NCBI GenBank assembly: GCA_900547295.1
Contig: URGK01000070.1
Location: forward strand, 1 to 13,982
Source of the DNA: an uncultured Eubacteriales bacterium
GTDB taxonomy: Bacteria > Bacillota > Clostridia > Peptostreptococcales > Anaerovoracaceae
DNA: 13,982 nucleotides
Reading direction: 5' to 3'
This document shows positions 5,789 to 13,451 of this stretch, piece by piece. A program made the position numbers and the translations under genes. The notes beneath the pieces are model-generated. The model did no database searches, was not told where the DNA came from, and worked only from the letters and a program-made list of their open reading frames with translations. Position 1 is the stretch's first letter, and each line of letters begins with the position of its first letter.

Positions 5789-8545
5789 TTATCTTTCGAT
5801 TTCCTCCATAACGAAGCATTCAATAACGTCACCGATTTTGATGTCGTTATAGTCTTCAATTCCTATGCCGCATTCGAAGCCGTGCTGTACTTCTTTTGCG
5901 TCGTCCTTAAATCTTTTAAGTGATGAGATTTTACCCTCGTGTATAACTATACCGTCACGAACAAGGCGAACCTCTGCATTACGAACAGCCTTACCCTCTG
6001 TTACATATGCGCCTGCGATAATGCCTACGCCCGGAACCTTGAAGGTTTCTCTTACCTCTATCTTACCCAGAACAACTTCCTTGAATTCAGGATCAAGCAT
6101 ACCTTTCATAGCGTCTTCAACATCATTGATGATATCATAGATTACTCTGTAGGTTCTTATCTGGATATTATCTCTGTCTGCCATACTCTGAACTGCCGAT
6201 GACGGTCTTACGTTGAAGCCTATGATGATAGCTCCCGATGTTCCCGCCAGCATAACGTCTGACTCGTTTACAGTTCCCACACCTGTATGGATTATCTTTA
6301 CTCTTACATTTTCATTCTTGAGCTTTTCAAGCGATGCAACTATAGCGCCGACTGAGCCCTGTACGTCTGCCTTTACAATAAGGTTCAGGTCTTTTACCTC
6401 GCCCTCCTGTATCTGGCTGAACAGCTGCTCCAGTGTGCTTGCTGAATTTCTTGCAAGAACCTCTTCTCTTAATTTAAGCTTTCTGTTCTCTGCGATTTCC
6501 CTTGCAATTCTGTCCTCTTTAACTGCATTGAATTCATCACCGGCCTGCGGAACCTCTGTAAGTCCGAGGATTTCCACTGCTGTTGCAGGGCCTGCCTTGG
6601 CAATCTTCTTGCCCATATAGTTTGTCATCAGTCTTATTCTGCCGCAGCTTGTTCCGGCTACAACGCTCTGACCTGATTTGAGTGTACCGTTTAATACAAG
6701 AAGTGTTGCAACAGGACCCTTTGCCTTGTCAAGTCTTGCTTCAACTACCGTACCCTGTGCAAGTCTTGCAGGGTTTGCCTTAAGCTCAAGCATTTCTGCC
6801 TGAAGCAGTATCATCTCAAGCAGGTTTGTAATTCCCTCGCCTGTCTTTGCGGAAACAGGAACAGATATTACATCTCCGCCCCAGTCTTCAACCAGTATGC
6901 CGTGCTCTGTCAGCTCCTGCTTTACTCTGTCAGGATTTGCCGCAGGTTTATCCATCTTGTTTATAGCTACTATAATCGGAACGCCTGCTGCTTTGGCATG
7001 GCTTATTGACTCTATTGTCTGAGGCATTACACCGTCATCTGCCGCTACTACCAGTACGGCTATATCTGTAACGTGCGCGCCTCTTGCTCTCATTGCTGTG
7101 AAAGCCTCGTGACCCGGAGTATCAAGGAACACTATCTTCTGTCCGTTGATTTCAACCTCTGATGCACCTATGTGCTGCGTAATTCCGCCTGACTCTGATG
7201 CTGTAACATTAGTTGATCTGATTGCATCAAGCAGTGATGTCTTACCGTGGTCAACGTGACCCATTACAGTAATAATAGGAGGTCTTGGCTTTAAGTCCTC
7301 TTCTTTATCCTCGAAGTCTTCAATGCCCTCTTCAACAAGGTCTTCCTCTACATTTGTAACTGTTACGTCAATTCCAAGCTCTGCTGCCAGTATCTCAACT
7401 GTCATTTCGTCAAGATTCTGGTTTATGTTAGCCATAATTCCCAGCTTCATAAGAGCCATAATTACTTTTGCTGTTGATATTTCAAGCTGCTCACAGAAGC
7501 CTGCAACTGTAATAGGTACAGTTATGGCTGTTGAGCCCTCAGGTATTACTATTGTTTCTTCCACCGGTTCTTCCTTCTTTGGTCTGTTGTGTTTTTTTCT
7601 TTCTTTCTTTTCTAACGATCTTTCTGTAAGGTCTTTGCCGAAGCCGCCTTTCTTCTGTTTGCCGTTTTCCAGCTTGGAGAATTTGTCGTGCTGTTCTTTA
7701 TTTTTACGGTTTTTATCATCCTTTTTCTTCTGATTAGGTTTCTGCACTCCCATATCAGGAGCAGGAGCCGCATCTCTTCTCGGAGCAGGCTTTCTGTCTT
7801 TATCAGGCTTCTTCCGGTCATCGTTTTTCTTAAATCTGTCGTCTTTTCTTGCAGGACGGTCATCTCTTTTCTGATTTCCTCTGTCCTCTCTTCTCTTTGC
7901 AGGTCTGTCATCTCTGCCGGAAGGCTTTGTTTCTTTTTTAACTTCTTCTTTTTTAGGTTCTTCCTTTTTGATTTCAGCTGCCTTAGCAGACTCCTGTGCC
8001 TTAACAGGCTCTGCCGCAGGCGCTGCCTGAACCTTTGCTTCTTCTGTCTTAGGTTCTTCTTTAACAATTACCTCTGCCTCTATTTTGATTGCAGGCGCTT
8101 CCGAAGCTTTCTTTTCTCTTTCGTCAAGCTCCTTGTTTACCACAGGAGTACCCATTATAGGTTTTTTCCTCTGAGGCACCGCGTTCTTCGGAAGAGGTCT
8201 TCCTACAGGCGGTCTTGCCGCAGGACGTTCCTCTGTATGAGCCGCAGGCTTTTTAGGAGCCGCTTTTTTGGTCGGCATAGGCGGCTTGATGTTTGCTGCC
8301 TTTACCGTAACTCTCGGCTCGTTGTCGTTTTCTTTTTCTTTCTTTTTGGGAACAGCTTTTACAACCTTTGTTTCAGAGTTTGCCACGTGCTTTCCTCCCA
8401 AAGTGTTTCTAAGCTCTGCTGCGACTTTTTCATCTATGGAGCTCATATGAGATTTGGCTTCTATTCCCATAGCATTTATCTTCTCCACAAGCTCTTTGCT
8501 TGCTATGTTGAGTTCTTTTGCTAATTCATAAATTTTTATTGTCAT
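5789..8545 (-). CDS. infB: Translation initiation factor IF-2
   Basis: This 918-aa GTPase delivers fMet-tRNA to the 30S initiation complex and promotes subunit joining. Residues 1-55 hold an IF2_N module. About 60-330 is a low-complexity Lys/Glu/Ala/Pro/Arg/Asp-rich linker with DDR and KKD tracts. A second IF2_N-like module is at about 340-400. The G domain follows: G1 GHVDHGKT at 429-436, GGITQHIG at 453-460, G3 DTPGHE at 475-480, G4 NKMD at 529-532 and G5 SAK at 565-567. Domains II, III and the fMet-tRNA-binding domain IV (FKVPGVGIIAGAYV, CGIGIED) fill the rest. The start has an ideal AGGAGGTG five bases upstream, and its ATG overlaps the ylxQ stop as TAATG. The linker is on the long side but normal for clostridia. 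The long linker produces a spurious open frame on the plus strand, which I leave out. Confidence 0.98.
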   Translation of the reverse strand: MTIKIYELAKELNIASKELVEKINAMGIEAKSHMSSIDEKVAAELRNTLGGKHVANSETKVVKAVPKKKEKENDNEPRVTVKAANIKPPMPTKKAAPKKPAAHTEERPAARPPVGRPLPKNAVPQRKKPIMGTPVVNKELDEREKKASEAPAIKIEAEVIVKEEPKTEEAKVQAAPAAEPVKAQESAKAAEIKKEEPKKEEVKKETKPSGRDDRPAKRREDRGNQKRDDRPARKDDRFKKNDDRKKPDKDRKPAPRRDAAPAPDMGVQKPNQKKKDDKNRKNKEQHDKFSKLENGKQKKGGFGKDLTERSLEKKERKKHNRPKKEEPVEETIVIPEGSTAITVPITVAGFCEQLEISTAKVIMALMKLGIMANINQNLDEMTVEILAAELGIDVTVTNVEEDLVEEGIEDFEDKEEDLKPRPPIITVMGHVDHGKTSLLDAIRSTNVTASESGGITQHIGASEVEINGQKIVFLDTPGHEAFTAMRARGAHVTDIAVLVVAADDGVMPQTIESISHAKAAGVPIIVAINKMDKPAANPDRVKQELTEHGILVEDWGGDVISVPVSAKTGEGITNLLEMILLQAEMLELKANPARLAQGTVVEARLDKAKGPVATLLVLNGTLKSGQSVVAGTSCGRIRLMTNYMGKKIAKAGPATAVEILGLTEVPQAGDEFNAVKEDRIAREIAENRKLKLREEVLARNSASTLEQLFSQIQEGEVKDLNLIVKADVQGSVGAIVASLEKLKNENVRVKIIHTGVGTVNESDVMLAGTSGAIIIGFNVRPSSAVQSMADRDNIQIRTYRVIYDIINDVEDAMKGMLDPEFKEVVLGKIEVRETFKVPGVGIIAGAYVTEGKAVRNAEVRLVRDGIVIHEGKISSLKRFKDDAKEVQHGFECGIGIEDYNDIKIGDVIECFVMEEIER

Positions 8546-8874
8546 TAGAACACCTCCTGATTCAGTGACTGTTCTTTGTCAATCTCCTGACTTATTATAT
8601 CGGCAAAGTTTCTGTCGGTGACACCGAACACGCCTTTGTTGTCTTTCCCTGTAATATGGGAAAGACCCAAAACACTGCCGTAAATTTTATATGAAGTACC
8701 GGTTTTCTCTGCTTCCTTAACGAGCTTTTCTATTGAATTCTCCGAAAGGTCAGAGGCCAGTATTAAGAGTTTCAGTTTTCGTTTCTGCATGGCCATAATG
8801 CAGGTGTTATAGCCGGCTACAAGATTCCTTGACCTTGCTGCAAAGCCCAGATAGCTTTCTATCTTTTTACGCAT
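8545..8874 (-). CDS. ylxQ: L7Ae/L30e-like RNA-binding protein YlxQ
   Basis: This 109-aa protein of the ribosomal L7Ae superfamily is expected to bind kink-turn-like RNA. The fold is suggested by an N-terminal helix with GFAARSRNLVAG, a central KLKLLILASDLSENS strand-turn, and the KIYGSVLGLSHITG loop, which matches the family's L(G)xA/hydrophobic GKxN region, ending in GVFGVTD. Its exact target is unknown. The start overlaps the end of rnpM by eight bases and its stop overlaps the infB start, so it is tightly coupled between the two. The C-terminal tail after DRNFAD is poorly conserved. Identity is firm from motif and context. Confidence 0.93.
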   Translation of the reverse strand: MRKKIESYLGFAARSRNLVAGYNTCIMAMQKRKLKLLILASDLSENSIEKLVKEAEKTGTSYKIYGSVLGLSHITGKDNKGVFGVTDRNFADIISQEIDKEQSLNQEVF

Positions 8875-9145
8875 CTTCCTTAAGCTTTGATGTCAGCTCC
8901 TCCACAAGAGCTTCTTCCTGCTCAGCGGATATTTCCATCTGAAGCCCCCGTTTTATTGCTTTTTTCTTAATCGCCATCTTGAGACAGGCTTCATCGGGGC
9001 ATATATATACGCCTCTGCCTTTTGCTCTGCCTGTGGTGTCAACACACACCTGACCTTCAAAGCCGGCAATCCTTATTAATTCTCCCTTAGGCTTTGATTC
9101 CATACAGCCTACACATTTCCTCATAGGAATCTTTTTTTCTTTCAA
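8867..9145 (-). CDS. rnpM: YlxR/RnpM RNase P modulator
   Basis: This 92-aa DUF448 protein has been characterised in Bacillus as a modulator of RNase P (RnpM, formerly YlxR). Motifs are MRKCVGC at 8-14 with C11 and C14, then GRAKGRGVYICP at 39-50 with the family's GRGxYxC signature, and C54 in the DEACLKMAIKKK helix. The start is a TTG at 9145, supported by GGAG nine bases upstream; the next in-frame ATG (9124) has no clear SD and would cut the Lys-rich N-terminus normal for the family. It begins 23 bp after nusA and overlaps ylxQ by eight bases. Confidence 0.93.
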   Translation of the reverse strand: MKEKKIPMRKCVGCMESKPKGELIRIAGFEGQVCVDTTGRAKGRGVYICPDEACLKMAIKKKAIKRGLQMEISAEQEEALVEELTSKLKEDA

Positions 9146-9168
9146 CTGAACTCACTCCCGTTTAAAAT

Positions 9169-10254
9169 TTATTCTTCGTCTTCATAGTCATCTTCTGCGT
9201 ACTCTTCAATCTGGCCGTCGCCAAAGTACTGAGAATGACTCTTGATATCTATTTTCCAGCCGCAGAGTCTTGCTGCAAGTCTTACGTTCTGACCTTCCTT
9301 GCCTATTGCAAGTGAAAGCTGATAGTCAGGTACTATTGCAAGCGCGGATTTTTCGTCGTCGTCTATTATTACTTCCTCAACCTTTGCAGGGCTTAATACG
9401 TTTTTGATAAGCACCTTAGGGTCGTCGCTCCATGTGATTATATCTATCTTCTCTCCGAACAGCTCATCTACCACGGCCTGGACTCTGACGCCTCTGTTGC
9501 CTACGCAAGCGCCTACAGGATCCACGTTTTCGTCCTCTGTATAAACGGCCATCTTGGTTCTTGAGCCTGCTTCTCTTGCAATGCTCTTGATTTCAACTGT
9601 TCCGTCCTGTATTTCCGGAACTTCAAGCTCAAAGAGTCTTTTAACTATCGCAGGGTGGGATCTTGACAGGAACACCTGAGGTCCCTTTGCTGTTTTTTTG
9701 ACGTCCATTATATATACTTTAATTCTGTCGTTGACATTGTATTTCTCGCCGGGAACCTGCTCTGTCACAGGCAGCAGGGCTTCTGTCTTACCCATATCAA
9801 CAAATATTGTGCCGTTGGAAATTCTCTGAACGACACCTGTTACCATTTCGCCCTGTCTTTCGATATAGTTGTCAAATACCATGCCGCGCTCAGCTTCTCT
9901 GATTCTCTGCACTACAACCTGCTTGGCAGTCTGCGCCGCAATTCTTCCGAAGTCCTTAGGGGTAACCTGATATTCAACAACATCTCCGACCTCGTATCTT
10001 GGGTCTATCTCCTGAGCCTCTTCAAGAGATATCTGTGTAAGCTCGTCTTCGATTTCCTCTACAACGTCCATTCTCATAAATACGTCAATATCGCCCTCTT
10101 CTCTGTCGATATTAACTCTGACATTCTGTGATGTACCGTAGTTTTTTTTGTATGCTGAGACCAGCGCTGATTCTATTGCTTCGATAAGTATATCCTTTGA
10201 AATACCCTTTTCTTTTTCAAGATCATAAATAGCATCAATAAATTCTTTGTTCAT
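9169..10254 (-). CDS. nusA: Transcription termination/antitermination factor NusA
   Basis: This 361-aa protein binds RNA polymerase, promotes pausing and intrinsic termination, and supports antitermination. The N-terminal RNAP-binding domain is at about 1-125, S1 domain at about 135-199 (GEMVTGVVQRISNGTIFVD), KH1 at about 203-275 (DPVGACVGNRGVRVQAV), and KH2 at about 300-345 (LAIGKEGQNVRLAARL). The tail is acidic (EEYAEDDYEDEE), and there are no C-terminal AR1/AR2 repeats, as usual for Firmicutes. The ATG lies 14 bases after the best SD core (GGAGG), which overlaps the rimP stop (TAAGGAGG). This is a long spacing, with an A/G-rich stretch in between. It is the second gene of the rimP operon; see the leader hairpin for possible autoregulation. 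Confidence 0.98.
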   Translation of the reverse strand: MNKEFIDAIYDLEKEKGISKDILIEAIESALVSAYKKNYGTSQNVRVNIDREEGDIDVFMRMDVVEEIEDELTQISLEEAQEIDPRYEVGDVVEYQVTPKDFGRIAAQTAKQVVVQRIREAERGMVFDNYIERQGEMVTGVVQRISNGTIFVDMGKTEALLPVTEQVPGEKYNVNDRIKVYIMDVKKTAKGPQVFLSRSHPAIVKRLFELEVPEIQDGTVEIKSIAREAGSRTKMAVYTEDENVDPVGACVGNRGVRVQAVVDELFGEKIDIITWSDDPKVLIKNVLSPAKVEEVIIDDDEKSALAIVPDYQLSLAIGKEGQNVRLAARLCGWKIDIKSHSQYFGDGQIEEYAEDDYEDEE

Positions 10255-10273
10255 TTTCTTTCTTTTTGCCTCC

Positions 10274-10750
10274 TTAGAAAATTACCGCCAGATTGGTTTT
10301 GGCCACCTTGTCAAAAGGCAGCTCCACTGTTTTACCGTTTTCTTCTTCTATAGTAAGAATGTTTTCATTCAGTCCTTTTAATATGCCCTGATATGTCTTT
10401 TTGCCGTTTATGCCGCTGTAAAGCTTCACATCGACAAGCTGACCTGTATATCTTCTGTAATGGTCCTCTGTAATCAGGGCTCTGTCCATTCCCGGAGAGG
10501 AAACCTCCAGATAGTAGTTCTGCTCTATAGGGTCTGCCTCATCGAGCTTCTCACTTAAAAATCTGCTTACCAGCTCACAGTCGTCTGTGCTGATATATCC
10601 CTCTGTCCCCTCGGGTTTATCTATATACACTCTGAGGAACCAGTCCTTGCCTTCTTTTTGGAACTCCACGTTGTACAGCTCCAGCTTGTGCTCTGCCAGA
10701 AAGTCTGCCGACATTTCGGCTACAAGAGCTCTGATATTAATCTTTGCCAT
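10274..10750 (-). CDS. rimP: Ribosome maturation factor RimP
   Basis: This 158-aa protein is needed for 30S maturation and binds early assembly intermediates. The family motif LEVSSPGMDR is at about residues 81-90. It has an N-terminal alpha/beta domain and a C-terminal SH3-like barrel (GQLVDVKLYSGINGKKTYQG, later ENGKTVELPFDKV). Length and start are normal: ATG at 10750 with TGGAGG four bases upstream. It is the first gene of the nusA-infB operon, as in Bacillus (ylxS). Confidence 0.97.
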   Translation of the reverse strand: MAKINIRALVAEMSADFLAEHKLELYNVEFQKEGKDWFLRVYIDKPEGTEGYISTDDCELVSRFLSEKLDEADPIEQNYYLEVSSPGMDRALITEDHYRRYTGQLVDVKLYSGINGKKTYQGILKGLNENILTIEEENGKTVELPFDKVAKTNLAVIF

Positions 10751-10768
10751 TTTTCCTCCATATAAAAC

Positions 10769-10797
10769 TTAAAGAGCAGACGTTATCTGCTCTTTAA
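10769..10797 (-). terminator. Leader hairpin of the rimP-nusA operon, attenuator-like
   Basis: TTAAAGAGCAGA (10769-10780) and TCTGCTCTTTAA (10786-10797) are a perfect 12-bp inverted repeat around a 5-nt loop (CGTTA). On the minus strand the stem is followed by AAGTTTTATAT, an interrupted U-tract, and then the rimP ribosome binding site. It lies between the promoter and the first gene, so it looks like an intrinsic attenuator or an RNA-stability or processing hairpin. Confidence 0.75.
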
Positions 10798-10826
10798 ACT
10801 AATCGGTCTAAAATTATTGCACCTCT

Positions 10827-10855
10827 ATGTTATCATAATTATTCACAAAGTGCAA
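10827..10855 (-). promoter_or_regulatory. Candidate promoter of the rimP-nusA-infB operon
   Basis: TTGCAC (complement of 10850-10855) and TAACAT (complement of 10827-10832) are 17 bp apart. The sequence ATGA before the -10 supplies a TGN extended -10 element, compensating for a poor -10 box. The expected start is near 10820, giving a leader of about 70 nt that contains the hairpin at 10769-10797. Confidence 0.6.
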
Positions 10856-10880
10856 GAAAAAGAATAAAAAAGTACATAAA

Positions 10881-10898
10881 TCAGGAATTTTCACCTGA
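10881..10898 (-). terminator. Weak terminator after rpoZ
   Basis: TCAGG (10881-10885) and CCTGA (10894-10898) pair in a 5-bp stem, followed on the minus strand, nine bases later, by a T-rich stretch (ACTTTTTTATTC). It lies 9 bp after the rpoZ stop. The stem is short, so termination may be partial. Confidence 0.35.
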
Positions 10899-10906
10899 AC
10901 CGGGTT

Positions 10907-11110
10907 CTATTCCTCTGCTGTTCTCCTGTAGGTAATAAGGTCCTCTGCTATCTCGTTTGCGGCGATTGAAACAGGTTTCTCAACATCTGCCTCTGTGAGT
11001 TTCGGCAGTCCTCTTGTAATATCTCTTGCTCTCTTGGCCGCAAGAATTACAAGGGTATATCTTGAATCCGCCTTTTTCCTTATTTCGTTAACTGAAGGGT
11101 ATAACATCAT
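10907..11110 (-). CDS. rpoZ: DNA-directed RNA polymerase omega subunit
   Basis: This 67-aa RNAP assembly subunit shows the family's SRYTLVILAAKRARDI helix and the EKPVSIAANEIAEDL region. Length is normal for Firmicutes. The ATG at 11110 overlaps the gmk stop within ATGA, and an AAGGAGG lies ten bases upstream, so it is co-translated with gmk as in many bacteria. Confidence 0.96.
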   Translation of the reverse strand: MMLYPSVNEIRKKADSRYTLVILAAKRARDITRGLPKLTEADVEKPVSIAANEIAEDLITYRRTAEE

Positions 11111-11721
11111 AATACAAGTTCCTCCTTATATTTATTCACTATATATTCTGCACTGCCGGATACCTTTGCGTGTTCTGCCCTGATAATACAGGCCGCCGTA
11201 TCTACAGCTCTGTTCAGATCATCGTTGACTATATAATAATCGTAGCCCTTGATACACTCAATCTCTTTAAGGGTTGTGCTGAGTCTGAGCTCTATGTTCT
11301 CAGAAGTCTCGGTACCGCGCTCTGTCAAACGTTTTCTCAGTTCTGTGAGCGACGGCGGAAGCACAAATATAAGAACCGCTTCGGGATATGCAGCCTTTGC
11401 CTGTGCCGCGCCCTGCATCTCTATCTCAAGAAGCACATCTCTGCCCTGTTCCAGTTTCTCTATTACTCTGGCTTTTGGAGTGCCGTAATAGTTCTTGTAA
11501 ATTCTGGCATACTCCATCAGACCGCCTGCGGCTATCTGCTCCTCAAACTCCTCGTGAGTCACAAAGAAATAGCTCTCACCATGTACTTCCCCGTCTCTGG
11601 GATCTCTGGTAGTCATAGAAACCGAAAGGTCGATATCCAGTTCTTCAAGAAGTTCCTTGCATATAGTTCCCTTCCCTACTCCCGAGGGTCCGGAAATAAC
11701 AAAAACCTTGCCCTTTTTCAT
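11107..11721 (-). CDS. gmk: Guanylate kinase
   Basis: This 204-aa cytoplasmic enzyme phosphorylates GMP to GDP with ATP. The P-loop GPSGVGKGT is at residues 11-19. The GMP-binding region includes SMTTRDPRDGEVHGESYFFV (about 35-54), and the lid includes RLTERGTETSENIELRL. I take the ATG at 11721 as start: AAGGAG is six bases upstream and the protein length is typical. The in-frame ATG at 11739 would lack an SD, since the AAGGAG would fall inside the coding sequence. The gene sits directly behind an extended -10 promoter and overlaps rpoZ by four bases. Confidence 0.97.
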   Translation of the reverse strand: MKKGKVFVISGPSGVGKGTICKELLEELDIDLSVSMTTRDPRDGEVHGESYFFVTHEEFEEQIAAGGLMEYARIYKNYYGTPKARVIEKLEQGRDVLLEIEMQGAAQAKAAYPEAVLIFVLPPSLTELRKRLTERGTETSENIELRLSTTLKEIECIKGYDYYIVNDDLNRAVDTAACIIRAEHAKVSGSAEYIVNKYKEELVL

Positions 11722-11756
11722 TGCCAGCTCCTTAAACATCTTTTGTGCAGTAAAAT

Positions 11757-11785
11757 ATTATATCATGCGCATACCGTTAAGTCCA
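11757..11785 (-). promoter_or_regulatory. Promoter of gmk-rpoZ
   Basis: TGGACT (complement of 11780-11785), a 17-bp spacer, and a consensus TATAAT (complement of 11757-11762) preceded by TGA, so also an extended -10. The expected start is near 11750, about 30 nt before the gmk start at 11721. Confidence 0.8.
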
Positions 11786-11806
11786 GTAAAAATATGGTTT
11801 TTACTG
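11784..11806. promoter_or_regulatory. Inverted repeat over the gmk -35, candidate operator
   Basis: CAGTAAAAA (11784-11792) and TTTTTACTG (11798-11806) are perfect 9-bp arms separated by 5 bp (TATGG). The right-hand gmk -35 bases overlap it. The A/T-rich arms and the position between divergent promoters suit a repressor or regulator site better than a terminator, but no binding protein can be named. Confidence 0.4.
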
Positions 11807-11908
11807 AATTTCGCAGCCCCACTGATAAATTAGGACATATTCTGTCTTCCATTCCATATATTAATTATACATTATACCTGTTTATTTGATTTTTAGTCCG
11901 TCAGGTTC

Positions 11909-11938
11909 TTGATAAATACATATATTGCGTGGTATACT
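11909..11938 (+). promoter_or_regulatory. Promoter of the L,D-transpeptidase gene
   Basis: TTGATA (11909-11914) and TATACT (11933-11938) are 18 bp apart, a good sigma-A-type match. The expected start is near 11945, about 30 nt before the ATG. Divergent from the gmk promoter. Confidence 0.7.
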
Positions 11939-11973
11939 GAGAATTATATTTCAGGAAGAGGAAAGGGTTGAAA

Positions 11974-13407
11974 ATGAATAAAAAAATATCACTTGTTTTA
12001 ACTGTTTTAATTATTCTTTCATCTGCAAATTTCGCATTTGCAGAAACAGCAGATGTAACTGCAGTTCCCGGCTGGAACGCCGAACATACCGTATATCTTG
12101 ATGAGAATCTTAATCCTGTCAAAGGAATTGCACTCATTGACGGTATATATTACAGCTTTTCAGATGACGGGATACTTCAAAAGGATGTTTTCGGTACAAA
12201 CAGCGCCGACAATAAGCTTTACTATTTTAACGCCTCCGGCAAAGGCTCCCTTTATACGGGTATATACAACGGTTCCTATTATGTCGAAGGGACTGCAAAA
12301 GATATTTCCGTATCATCGGCTCTCACGAAACTTGATGACGGTAAATATTACTATATTACAGCTTCAGGCACTATCTTCAAGCCTTCAGGTTCAGGTATAT
12401 ACAAAGCAGACAACGGCAGACGTTACTATTTTTACAGCAACGGCTCTGTAGAACATGTTACAAAAACAGGGATCCGAAAAATAGGCAAAAAAGCATACTA
12501 TTTTAACAGCAATTCTTCTGTTAAATCCACAGGCAAAACACATTTTGCAAAGATTTCAGGCAAAACCTACCGCATCAGCAACAAGGGTTATCTGCTTACA
12601 GGCTGGCAGAAGATCGGTAAAAACAAGTACTATATGAGCAAAAAATCTTATGCCCGCATTGAGAATAAAACAACTACTGTATCGGGACATAAATACTGGT
12701 TTGGCAAAACAGGCAAAGTTATAACTTCAAAATGGAAATACAAAAACGGCTCCAGAAGATATTATTTCGATAAAAAAGGCAGAATGCTGACGAACACCTC
12801 AAAAAAAATAGGTAAATATGTTTACTTTTTTAACAAAAACGGAGTGCTTCAAAGAAACCTTATCAGCTATAAAGGCTTTAACTGGGTACTGTCACACCCT
12901 CTGAAAATAGGTGTAAACCGTACTAAAAACACTATAACGATTTATGCTGCAGGCAGTGACGGCGTATACGACATACCTGTCAAAGCTATGATCTGCACCG
13001 TAGGCTCTGCGTCAAGACCTACCGACAAGGGAACCTACAGAACAGGCTATATCTACAGATGGAAAGATCTCGGCGGCCGTACTGAATATCAGGACAACGG
13101 CGATGTTGTATACGGCCAGTATGTAACACACTTCTATGGTGCAATGTATTTCCACTCCGTATGCTATACTGTAAACGGCAATAATCACACACTGCTTACA
13201 GGAGCATACAACTGGCTTGGCAACAGCGGCTCTCACGGCTGTGTAAGACTAAAATGCTCAGACGCAAAGATTATCTACAATCTGGCTGCAAGACAGCGCT
13301 GCAAGGTTGTGGTTTACGATTCAAACTACGCCGGACCGTTCGGCAAACCTAAACTTAAAAAAATCCCATCGTGGCAGAACTACGATCCGACAGATACAAA
13401 CGCATAG
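11974..13407 (+). CDS. Secreted L,D-transpeptidase with N-terminal cell-wall-binding repeats
   Basis: This 477-aa exported enzyme is expected to form 3-3 peptidoglycan cross-links or attach proteins to the wall. Residues 1-23 are a signal peptide, cleaved after AFA before ETA. About 50-300 consists of tandem aromatic repeats (KYYYITASGTI, RRYYFYSNGSV, KAYYFNSNSSV, KYWFGKTGKV, RRYYFDKKGRM, YVYFFNKNGVL) of the choline/glucan-type cell-wall-binding family. The C-terminal YkuD domain, about 310-450, has MYFHSV (His394) and the catalytic SHGCVRL motif with His421 and Cys423. All catalytic residues are present. The ATG at 11974 is preceded by AAAGGG; a TTG at 11968 in the same frame is less likely. 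It is the only plus-strand gene of the window and has its own promoter; it converges with the gene at the right edge. Confidence 0.95.
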   Translation: MNKKISLVLTVLIILSSANFAFAETADVTAVPGWNAEHTVYLDENLNPVKGIALIDGIYYSFSDDGILQKDVFGTNSADNKLYYFNASGKGSLYTGIYNGSYYVEGTAKDISVSSALTKLDDGKYYYITASGTIFKPSGSGIYKADNGRRYYFYSNGSVEHVTKTGIRKIGKKAYYFNSNSSVKSTGKTHFAKISGKTYRISNKGYLLTGWQKIGKNKYYMSKKSYARIENKTTTVSGHKYWFGKTGKVITSKWKYKNGSRRYYFDKKGRMLTNTSKKIGKYVYFFNKNGVLQRNLISYKGFNWVLSHPLKIGVNRTKNTITIYAAGSDGVYDIPVKAMICTVGSASRPTDKGTYRTGYIYRWKDLGGRTEYQDNGDVVYGQYVTHFYGAMYFHSVCYTVNGNNHTLLTGAYNWLGNSGSHGCVRLKCSDAKIIYNLAARQRCKVVVYDSNYAGPFGKPKLKKIPSWQNYDPTDTNA

Positions 13408-13410
13408 ACC

Positions 13411-13438
13411 AAAACAGACCGGAACTCCGGTCTGTTCT
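13411..13438. terminator. Bidirectional terminator between convergent genes
   Basis: AACAGACCGG (13413-13422) and CCGGTCTGTT (13427-13436) form a perfect 10-bp stem with an AACT tetraloop, flanked by A-runs on the left and by TT on the right. On the minus strand the stem is followed by TTTT. Coding sequences end 5 bp to the left (transpeptidase) and 15 bp to the right. Confidence 0.85.
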
Positions 13439-13451
13439 ATTGTCCAGATAT

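Noticed and set aside
7688..8524. 278-aa open frame on the plus strand over the infB linker
   Set aside because: It is a Ser/Arg/Phe/Cys-rich antisense shadow of the low-complexity IF-2 linker, with no RBS and no recognisable motif.
11722..11739. Upstream in-frame ATG for gmk
   Set aside because: It has no SD, whereas AAGGAG sits correctly for the ATG at 11721.
11170..11889. 239-aa plus-strand open frame over gmk
   Set aside because: Antisense shadow of gmk and its promoter; no SD and no family motif.
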